Shown piece after piece: positions 1-9,200 of a stretch of DNA of 58,219 nucleotides; position 1 is the first letter of the stretch; each line of letters opens with the position of its first letter. Origin of the DNA: Branchiostoma floridae. Taxonomy: Eukaryota; Chordata; Leptocardii; Amphioxiformes; Branchiostomatidae. Below the pieces are notes generated by a model. The model was not told where the DNA came from. It saw only the letters and a list, made by a program, of their open reading frames with translations, and did no database searches. The stretch is from the NCBI RefSeq assembly GCF_000003815.2, contig NC_049984.1:21331675-21389893 (forward strand). Direction: 5' to 3'. A program made the translations under genes and the position numbers.

Positions 1-118
1 AGGATGTGATAAGCCCGTGCGCAAAGATATCGTAACGAATAATGAGCAATCCCGAGGCCGTCATTGCGAATCTGCCGCTTGTGTAACGTGACCCATGCGT
101 TGGTCCAAAAGATTAGTA

Positions 119-252
119 AGGATCGTATGTTTCCCGTAAGGAACGTATGTTTCTAGTAGTGGATCGTATGATTTCCGTAAGGATCGTATGTTTCCTAGTA
201 GTGCATCGTATGTTTTCCGTAAGGATCGTATGTTTTCCGTAAGGATCGTATG
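119..252. repeat. minisatellite, ~20 bp unit
   Basis: About seven degenerate copies of a unit like GGATCGTATGTTTCCCGTAA, some ending CTAGTAGT instead of CCGTAA. The reading frame across it is repeat-derived and I do not regard it as a gene. Confidence 0.85.
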
Positions 253-351
253 GTTACTTTGGCACCCCTGGTGGAGCCTGCCCTGACCATAGCCGCCATG
301 GACGGGGCGTACAATAATTCGGCATATCATTCGTAGACACAAAACTCAACT

Positions 352-1357
352 CAGGCCACCATTCCAGTGGTGGAAACAGTGGCAGGGGAGAACATGATGA
401 TTGGGTATAGTTTTGCTAACAAACTTTGTGGCTACAGGGGGAAGCACAGACCGTCATGCACGGCCAACTTCCCCCTGGCAGAACAGATTGGAAATGCAGA
501 AAAAGTATTGGCTAAATGGGCTGTCACTGAAATGCAAAAAAAGAACCCCGTGTCACCGAACAAGATCGTGTGTGATAACGACTCGCATATTATGGACGGG
601 GTACGCGAGGCAGGAAAAGAGATAGCTAATGATGTCAACATCGAAAAATTAGACTGCCATGTTCATGTATCTAGGGGACAAAAGAGAAAAGTATTCAAAT
701 TAAGATTAAGTGACCAGGTAGTGGGGGAGAGATAAGCCCACCAAAAAAGTACCCCAAAACAAAGAATATGGTTCACCTCTTGCTTAGGAAAAGCGCTCTC
801 AAAGCGTTGTGCAGAAGAGATGCGCAGGGCCAGGGAAAGATTCCCAACTGACGACAACAACTTTCTAAATGGCGCACAGGCAGCCAAATACAACATACTG
901 TCCTGTTTTGCGGGTAATCATTCAAATTGTAAATTATCATCATTCAACTGCCGCACCGATCGTGAACACGAACAAGAACCGACATACTTGCAAAGGGGCA
1001 AACACATAATTCCAACCGATGAGAATCAAACACAAGTGCAGACCGTAATAGATTATAAACTGTCGAGTGACATGGTCTGGAAACAAAGATACATCCTTTC
1101 TACAAACCCAGTTGAGGCACAACACAGACGCACACAGAAGTCACTCCCAAAAAACAATACCTTCCGAAACCTCAGGCCACATGCGTGCAGGCAGTGCCGC
1201 CCACTCAGCCGCAGTCGGCGGCCTCGGTGAGTCGCTTTGCCGTCTGAACCGGGCCGCCGGCTCAGGTTTTCTCTCGGGCGGCACAGCTTGCCTAACGCTG
1301 TTAGCTCTAGACCGGAGAGCCAAGTATCACAGACAACGAATAAAGACGCAAGCATAG
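352..1357 (+). pseudogene. Mutator-like transposase-domain relic
   Basis: One frame runs from about 352 to 1150 with a single in-frame TAA at 733-735. It shows CTANFPLAEQIGNAEKVLAKW, then KIVCDNDSHIMDGV (an acidic DxDSH-like stretch), KLDCHVHVSRGQKRK, and NNFLNGAQAAKYNI followed by CFAGNHSNCK. Near 1140 the motif TNPVEAQHRR..SLPKN is followed by a frameshift: the next frame continues with GHMRAGSAAHSA, ESLCRLN and LALDRRAKYHRQRIKTQ before a stop at about 1357. This order resembles the C-terminal half of Mutator-like/MULE-type transposase-domain proteins found in many invertebrate genomes. That family call is from memory and tentative. The stop, the frameshift and the missing N-terminal half make it a dead fragment. 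No terminal inverted repeats were found. Confidence 0.5.
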
Positions 1358-2160
1358 ATAAAAAGAAGGAAGGAGCTAGCGGCACAGAGACTGAGACGGT
1401 CTCGACGACATATGATGTGTAGCCAGACGGCATTCAAAACTGACGTGGTGAAAGATGAATGATGAGAAGAGACGGCAATCGGGCCTTTTAAATGTGGGAC
1501 ACATGGTGGCCTCCATCTTTATTCCCCCTCTGAAATAAAGACGCTCTGTACAATACGTGTACCACACATACTTGTCCGTGTATTTACTGAGTTATGAGTT
1601 CGTGTATGTGTGCGTGTGTGTATGTGCCTGGCAGTTGGTTCTTTGTGCATTGATGCAAGCTGGCTCGTATGACAGATGATCCACACGTAGGCAGAGCTTA
1701 TTACTGTATCTATGGCTGACATGGATATTCCTCTGTAACGCTAGCCTGCCAGTCCGTATACAGAACGTAGGCAAGCCTGTGCACTGTCAAGGTGTACCTA
1801 GTTCCGTTCGTTGGGTTCCGAGTAGTGTAATCCCCGTACCCATCTTTGTTAACGTTTCCCTTCCACTCGCGTCAGTCCCCCACATCTCTGCTCTTCTCCA
1901 TGAGAATATGTTGAGATGCGTTGAGTACGTCTCTGTCAGCCTGGACCTGTAGAAGGCCATGGCGGCTTGAAAACCGTGGCTGTTTTGGAACTTCTGTCTG
2001 CCCCTCTCGTCATCGGCAGAGCGAAATGTGGAAATTGGTTGTTTCCGCCAAAATTGATAACAGCTGTATCATCACCAAAAGAGGCTAGCACCATATAATA
2101 TAATATAATATCGTGTGTATTTTGCAGCCAGTAGGTACTCAAAGTGTGGGTGACGAGGCT
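1358..2160. other. no gene seen
   Basis: Short unsupported reading frames only. It holds a small TG-rich tract near 1603-1625 and a short ATAAT repeat near 2093-2111. Confidence 0.6.
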
Positions 2161-2254
2161 GTTTAAGTGGTCGAGGCACCTCCTCGAGCACGGGACCCCC
2201 GTTTTACGTCCCTCCCGGAAGACGATTTCGTGGAAAGCTTCGTGAGGCTAAAGC

Positions 2255-2372
2255 AATCCGGACGTCTTTGGTTGGGAGACTCCCATCCAAGTACCATCCG
2301 GACCGCGCGTTGCTTAACTTCCGAGATCGAGGGATCGGGTGTACCAACGCGCCACTCGGCCGTTCGAAATCA
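2255..2372 (-). pseudogene. 5S rRNA-like pseudogene or 5S-derived SINE head
   Basis: Read on the plus strand, CTCCCATCCAAGTAC (2280-2294), TGCTTAACTTCCGAGATC (2311-2328) and GATCGGGTGT match the reverse complement of the animal 5S rRNA internal control region. In that region CTCCCATCCAAGTACTAACC, TGCTTAGCTTCCGAGATC and GAGATCGGGCG follow in the same order and spacing, and CGGCCGT near 2359 fits the 5' end. Several substitutions argue against a functional gene. The sequence at 2161-2254 could be the body of a 5S-headed SINE. Confidence 0.55.
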
Positions 2373-3001
2373 AGTTCCTCATTCATCAAATTCAGACTCA
2401 GTACCATGTATATGGGGTCTAGACGTTAGATATGAAACTATTCTACCCTTCCCAATTAAACCTGTTCCGAGGGCTCTAAACACATTTGCGGCCGCTAGGT
2501 TGGAGTTCAAATTGAATTAATCGTGTCAGATTTTATTGATCTTATATAAGAAAATGTACCACAAGAACATGACGTCATCGATATGCATATCACGTGACCT
2601 ATAGACAATTGCCGAACTTGGAATGGAGGTCATGCCTAGCCAGGGGTGGGAGGGGGGCGGCCTAAAACGCGAAATTTTAAAACATGTGAATTTCGATTTT
2701 TTTTCAACTGGATTGTATTTAGGGTACCCGATTCCATAGGGAAAACAACATTTCCGCGGTCCTAACGTGATTATTTACTCTAGCACAGCTCATTTTAACG
2801 GTGCACACCCCAGTTTCTTTCTCCCATTGAAACCTATAGTTAACCCTATTCAGACCGGGGGGGGGCTTTTGAGGCCCGCGCTAACTTCGATGTCCTATAA
2901 CGCCAGAACGGCTTACGCTAGAGCCACCAAATTTGATGAGTTTTCCTAAAATATTGTTGGCAACAATTTCGCGAAGTTTGACAAATTTTCCATTTTTTCT
3001 T

Positions 3002-3015
3002 GTTGCCATGGCAAC
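3002..3015. promoter_or_regulatory. perfect palindromic X-box (RFX-type) motif in element A
   Basis: GTTGCCATGGCAAC fits the RFX consensus GTNRCC(N0-3)RGYAAC with a 2-base spacer. It recurs at the equivalent place in copies C, D and E. Binding is not shown by sequence alone. Confidence 0.5.
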
Positions 3016-3178
3016 CGTTTGTTGACAGGCAGTTTTGCCAAAAATCACTATTTTTGGCTCTAACTATGTATTTTTCACATTTATTTGCCATATTACTGCG
3101 ATTTTGTTACATAAATAAAATCTTATATTATTCAGCATATCTTTCATAATTATATATGCATAAATTATGCTAATTTGA

Positions 3179-3598
3179 TGACGTCATCAGCCCAAAATCC
3201 AAGATGGCGGACCGAATGGCCAGATCAAGAATAACAAGCTAATTATCCCTTAAAATTTGTAACTACCTGGTATTTTTTCATCAAAAACCATCTAAATGAA
3301 TGAATTTAGTCTATTTCCATTGCCCTTTGTGATTATTTGTTGCAAAAAAAAGTATTTTTAAAAATTCAAGGTGGTGGGTATAATATGGCGGAGCCCAACT
3401 CGTATCTTAGATGTGCATGACGTCATTTTATGACGTCATATTGACGTCATTGATGTTGCTATTGGCAACGCAAGTCATAATTAACATTACTATTCTGTTA
3501 TCTGCACTTGTTGTTACATTTTTGTAGCATAACTTGAAGTTTTCTGGGAATACCCATTTTTCATGGGTTTGGCCAATGTAATCAACTTGATGACGTCA
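3179..3598. promoter_or_regulatory. cluster of five CRE palindromes in element A
   Basis: TGACGTCA occurs at 3179-3186, 3418-3425, 3431-3438, 3442-3449 and 3591-3598, with further ACGTCA half sites near 3600-3630. This is the CREB/ATF consensus. The element is AT-rich, so the cluster is notable, but function is inferred only. Confidence 0.45.
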
Positions 3599-3791
3599 TA
3601 ATTACGTCATCTTACGTCAACGTAACGTCAAACATCACATACTTGTCAGATATTATGTCGAAATCATGTCCTGAAAATTTGGTGGCCCTACGGCACGTCG
3701 TTTTAGAGTTATAGGACTTAGAAGTGGAGGGCCTCAAAAGCCCCCCCCCGGTCCAGGGATGACCAAAAAAGCCCGGTCTGAATAGGGTTAA

Positions 3792-4208
3792 GAGACTTTT
3801 TTCAACGGCGCCGCACACCACGAAGGAAATTATAGTTGGAAACGACACTTTGTAGGAAGTTAACATGTATTATACTGAGCAATATATCTGATTAAGAAAA
3901 TAATCGTAACACTGGGATTCTTACGATAACGGATCTCCTGACGCATGTCGGACGCGCCGAGTTGTGACGTCATCGGCCAAGCAGCTCCGGGCGCATCACA
4001 GTTTGCGGCCTCGGAGCCATACCAGGAAGCCAAGATTCGCCGGCCAAACCTAACCAAAATGAAGCTATAGGATTCGCACTTCATGAAAACAGCGAGCTAT
4101 ATCCACCACAAGTCTCCTACACTAAACCACTGGGCACACAAAACCCTCGAAAAAACCCTTACTCCAAAATAAATAGGGACTACATCGGTCCCCTGTCGCC
4201 GAAGAATT
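3792..4208. other. no gene seen
   Basis: Spacer between TTAA-type elements. No reading frame here resembles a known protein. Confidence 0.5.
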
Positions 4209-4665
4209 GGTGTGTACACCGTTAATGAGCTGTCATATACAAGTGTTGTTTGCCAAGAAAACAATAAAACATTATTGTTTAAACCTAAATTAGCAAATTT
4301 TGTTAATGATATGCCTGTCCGAATTCCGTTTCTATGGCATCATGAAAAATGGCGAACTTTCTTTATTCAGTTAAAATGTTTGCTATCAACATTTTTAAAA
4401 AAGATTCCAAGTTTGGTGGCCCTAGAGCAAGCCATTCAAGAGATATGCGGCATTTAAGATAATATGGACATCAAAAACCTCCCCGGTCTGAATGCGGTTA
4501 GTGCAAAATGTGGTCCTTATGATCTTTTGCATAAATTATGATAATGACTTGAAGATATTCAAACCTAATCATGTCAAATGGTCCCACATAGATTAATGAA
4601 ACTATATATATGGAAAAAAAATCACAAAAAGAGTCACCAACAAAAGTGTATTTGAACAAAACGTT
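4209..4665 (-). mobile_element. TTAA-type element, truncated copy B
   Basis: In reverse orientation this matches the left part of the element at 24087-25022. Shared stretches include the block with ATCACAAAAAGAGTCACC, the block with CCCACATAGATTAATGAAAC, GAACAAAACGTTATGG, and TTTGGTGGCCCTAGAG. The internal X-box palindrome has decayed. No second end is visible. Confidence 0.65.
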
Positions 4666-5004
4666 ATGGAGAAATTATGCGTTTTTTTAATCAAATAGTT
4701 GATCCTTACTAGTTGAACCGGTCCCTCATAACATCTGCTTTGAGGCTTTTACCAGGCCCCGCCCAGTTCAAAGGTTACTGGCGAGGCCGGGGTACAGAAG
4801 TGGTGGTGACGGCACAACTTACTGCAAGGGTAAAGCTAAGGTTATAGGTAAGGAGCGCCTCTATTCCCATATGGTTATAAAGTCACATAACGTTAAATAT
4901 GGATGTAACGTTAACGTCAGTCACTATGCGCGGGGAGGTCGTTGATCAGTTGTATATATTATTAGGCTCAGTATTTGGGCCATGGAGTCTCCGCAGTCAG
5001 TCTT

Positions 5005-5830
5005 TAGTGGCGAATAACGTTCATAGTAGAACGATGGAAGATGGCTGAGGTCTTACCTGTTCCGAACGAGAAAACAGCACGTCTTGAAAGGCTCCACCCG
5101 ATATCCCTGACACCCATATTGCCAAGGTTTGTGAGGGTTTTGTCAAGCGACATACTACCAGCTATAGTCCCCTGCCATTCTGGATCGCTCAAGGGCAAAT
5201 CCACCACGAATTATCTAACCAGCTTTATGCATCACTTGGCAAGTACAACAGGTAAGCCTGGCTTCTGTAACACCCTCGTCCTGACTCACTTCACACGCGC
5301 CTTCGATCGTATGCACCACCTGACTGCAGTCTCTAAACTCTTTCGTCAGACGTTCCATCATTCTCTGGGTATGCGCCTTTCTATCGAGTCGTCAACAGCG
5401 CGTAAAGTATCGGCAAGTCATGTCTGACTGGGAAACTCTTACGCACCGCAAGGAACCAAGTTAGGTCCCCTTGTGTTTCTCGCGCTCATGAATGACGCGT
5501 CGCCAGTGAGTGAAGACTCAGCCGAAACTTGGAAGTATGTTGATGGCATGTCGTTGTCGGGGGCAAGGCACGTTACACATGACTCCACGGTGCAAACTGA
5601 CGTGGATAATCTCGTTCATTGGACAGAAGCCAATGTCAACACGACGACTGCACCTGTTGCGCGTAATATTTAAAGAGACATGGTCTTGACATTACCGTCT
5701 TAACGCTAGTTTTCTGTGGCTTTATACGGCAAATATTAGAATATGCGTGCCCTATATGGCACCCTGGTATCACTAGTGCCCAATCTGGGGTCCTAGAGAA
5801 CGTACAAAAAGAGCTTGCTTGGTCATAACT
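5005..5830 (+). pseudogene. non-LTR retrotransposon reverse transcriptase relic (CR1-like)
   Basis: In one frame, WKMAEVLPVPNEK, HPISLTPILPRFV and KGKSTTNYLTSFMHH are followed by LTHFTRAFDRMHH (the region of the first catalytic Asp). After one in-frame TGA at 5425-5427 come QGTKLGPLVFLALMND and KYVDGMSLSG, where family members have YVDD; the second Asp is changed to Gly. Near 5730-5815 another frame gives ILEYACPIWHPGITSAQSG, the usual thumb-region motif. The order matches the reverse transcriptase of CR1-like LINEs. The endonuclease half is absent, so it is a 5'-truncated dead copy. Confidence 0.75.
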
Positions 5831-5956
5831 TTGTTAGTTACGATATGGCTTGAGACCAATTGTGACTTCCGTCTCTGTGCCACAGACGGCACCTGTACAA
5901 AGTTTGATACTTCTTTGCTGAGCTCTTCGTCCTTCTCAAAATGGCTGCCGCCCTAC

Positions 5957-6178
5957 TGATCACAGCTTTTTCATGTTATATCCATGATAAGCCCTGACTA
6001 GCTGAGGCTACACCAGACATGGAGTTTGGGGTGAAGGTCAGGGAAGACCTGATGTAACTACAGACACTCCCCCCAACCATACTGATCACAGCTTTTTCAT
6101 GTTGTATCCAGAAGCCCTGACCAGCCCAGGCTAGCCCTGACACCAGACATGGAGTTTGGAGTGACGGTCCGGGAAAAC
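5957..6178 (+). repeat. ~115 bp tandem duplication of the 5' UTR and start codon of the PLP-enzyme gene
   Basis: CTGATCACAGCTTTTTCATG and CACCAGACATGGAGTTTGG each occur twice (about 5957-6050 and 6082-6178). The upstream copy starts at ATG 6019 and hits TAA at 6055-6057 after 12 codons (MEFGVKVREDLM). The downstream copy begins the real protein (MEFGVTVREN). If transcribed from upstream, the first copy would be a uORF. Confidence 0.8.
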
Positions 6179-6264
6179 CACTACCTTTTTGAGGCCGGCA
6201 CGGCCATGTGTAACCACGGGTCATTTGGGGCAGTTCCTCGCAAAGTGATGGAGAAACAGCAAAG
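6149..6264 (+). CDS. PLP-enzyme gene exon 1
   Basis: Starts at the second copy of the duplicated ATG, because the first copy hits a stop after 12 codons. Encodes the N-terminal NHGSFGAVPR motif and ends AAAG|GTACGT, phase 2. Confidence 0.82.
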
Positions 6265-9200
6265 GTACGTCAAAACCAAACAAAGTCTCTTCTTGATATC
6301 TGTTCCAACTGTCAAAGAAGATTCCTTTTTAATACTGTGATGTATGAATAGGTTTGTTCTTATTCCTGAAGCTACAGATATCTGTCGCACCGCAGTCGCT
6401 TTTAAAAACATCTGGAGTCGCATAGTTCCCGTTGAGAACTTTACTCAGCCCGTCACCCAAAAGTGCGAGCTTCATTTTAAGTAATGCCTAAGCTACTAAA
6501 GAAGTTGTAAACAACAAAACTAGTCTGGGTGACTGACTGAACAAAAGTTCTAAACATAAACTCCCGCTCCGAATGTCTTACTAAGGCATGACTGCACTGC
6601 AAAAGCATGAGGAATGCGTCCATTCTACTATATATATTTTGCCTAGTCTGGTGCTCTAACAGCCCTGTTTTCCTGCCCAGCCTCCAGCTGGAGACAGAGC
6701 AGACCCCGGACCGCTGGTTCAGGGAAACCACCCCTCGGCTCTTCCAAGAGTCTGTGTCTGCTCTGGCTGAGTTTGTGGGAGCCCAGAAGGAGAACCTCAT
6801 GTTCATACAGAACCCCACTACTGGTAAGTCCTACAGAACCCCACTACTGGTGAGTCCTACAGAACCCCACTACTGGTGAGTCCTACAGAACCCCACTACT
6901 GGTGAGTCCTACAGAACCCCCCCCCTGGTGAGTCCTACAGAACCCCCCCCCCCCCTACTGGTGAATCATACAGAACCCCACTACTGGTGAGTCCTACAGA
7001 ACCCCACTACTGGTGAGTCCTACAGAACCCCACTACTGGTGAGTCCGACAGAACCCCACTACTGGTGAGTTTTACAGAATCCCACTACTGGTGAGTTCTA
7101 CAAAGCCCACTACTGGTGAGTCCTACAGAACCCCACTACTGGTGAGTCCTACAGAGCCCCACTACTTGTGAGTCCTACAGAACCCCCCTACTGGTGAATC
7201 ATACAGAACCCCACTACTGGTGAGTCCTACAGAACCCCACTACTGATGAGTTCTACAGAACCCCATTACTGGTGAGACCTACAGAACCCCACTACTGGTG
7301 AGTCCTACAGAACCCCTCTACTGGTGAATCCTACAGAACCCCACTACTGGTGAGTCCTACAGAACCCCACTACTGGTGAGTCCTACAAAGCCCCACTACT
7401 GGTGAGACCTACAGAACCCCCCTACTGGTGAATCCTACAGACACCCCACTACTGGTGAGTCCTACAGAACCCCACTACTGATGAGTTCTACAGAGCCCCA
7501 CTACTGGTGAGACCTACAGAACCCCACTACTGGTGAGTCCTACAGAATCCTACAGAACCCCACTACTGGTGAGTCCTACAGAACCACACTACTGGTGAGT
7601 CCTACAGAACCCCACTACTGGTGAGTCCTACAGAACCCCCCCCCCCCTTACTGGTGAATCATACAGAACCCCACTACTGGTGATTCATACAGAACGTGAG
7701 TCCTTAATGTGTGTTTGTGTGTGTGAGTGCGCACGCGTGTGTGTGTAATCGTAAGTGGAATTGGTATTTCTCCAGCCTGTGTAACTTGTGGTGAGGCAGT
7801 TGCCCTCTGTCTACACTCCTTCGTGGTGGCTTGCTGGAACTCAGGCTGTGTCCCTCAGCAATGGAAAGATGCAGACATTGTCAGCATCTACAAGAAGAAG
7901 GGAGATAGGGCATCCTGTAGCAACAGTCGTGGCATCTCACTCCTGTCAAGTGCGGGCAAGGTGCTCTCTAGGATCATGCTCCTGAGACTCATCAAGGCTG
8001 TAGCGGAAGAGGTACTCCCAGAAAGCCAGTGCGGCTTCAGAAAGGACCGCAGCACTGTCGACATGATCTTCGTACTTAGACAAGTTCAGGAGAAATGCAG
8101 GGAACAACACCAGGATCTCTACATGGCCTTTATAGACCTAACCAAGGCCTTCGATACAGTAAACAGGCCATTGCTGTGGGAGGTACTGGGGAGATTTGGT
8201 TGTCCCGACAGGTTCCTAAGGGTCCTTAAAGCACTGCACGATGGAGCTAGAGTGAGAGTCATAGGCGGCGGGGGCAAGTCCGATCCCTTCGAAGTCTGCA
8301 CAGGTGTTAGACAAGGATGCGTCATTGCCCCAGTGATCTTCAACTTATTCCTCGCTGCAGTGATTTTGGCAGCCAAGCAGCGAATAAAACCCGAGGACTG
8401 CATCTCTCTCACATACCGGGTGGACGGCAACCTGTTCAACCTGCGCAGGCTGAAAGCTCACACGAGGGTCACACAAGAGGATATACTGGAGCTACAATAT
8501 GCTGATGATGATGCCGTTACTGGCTCAACAGCTGCAGGACTACAGAGAAACCTCAACACACTGGATGATACCTATACACGGGCTGGGCTTCTCATTAACT
8601 GTGGTAAGACGGAGGCCATGGACCTGGGTCGGCCTGGTACAGAGCCTGCCGCGTTCTCCATCAAAGACACAGCACTGAAGAGTGTCCCAGCATTCACCTA
8701 CTTAGGATCGGTGCCACAGGCGACATCACGGATGAGGTGCAGAGACGCATCGGGCTAGCCTCTTCATCCTTTGGGAGACTTGCATCCAGGGTATTTCTCA
8801 ACAAGGACCTCACAATTAAAACCAAAGTGGCAGTGTACAAAGCCATCTGTCTGTCTATCCTCTTGTACGGTAGTGAGGCCTGGACACCATACAGACGGCA
8901 CAGTCGCATGCTCGAGCAGTTCCACACGAGATGTCTGCAAAGATGTCTGCAAGGACTTAAGTGGTGGCACAGGGTCCCACATGCCGAGATTCGTCGCAGG
9001 GCTGACATCGAACCACTGGAAACACTGCTCCTCCAGAGGCAACTCAGGTGGGCCGGCCACGTCATACGCATGCCTGGCAACCGCCTACCGAGACACATGC
9101 TGTATGGGGAACTCACCAAGGGTAAACGAACGGTAGGGGGACAGCAAAAACGCTTCAAGGACAACCTGAAAGCAAACCTCAAGAAGTGTGGAATACCTCC

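Larger units (their letters stand above)
2840..3791. mobile_element. TTAA-flanked nonautonomous DNA element, copy A (complete)
   Basis: Perfect 20-bp terminal inverted repeats TTAACCCTATTCAGACCGGG (2840-2859) and its reverse complement (3772-3791) include TTAA at both outer edges, as expected for TTAA-targeting DNA transposons (piggyBac- or Kolobok-like). The ~950 bp interior has no credible transposase frame. It carries the palindrome GTTGCCATGGCAAC (3002-3015), five TGACGTCA sites and CCAAGATGGCGG near 3201. Copies D and E share the layout; C is more diverged; B is a fragment. Confidence 0.85.
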
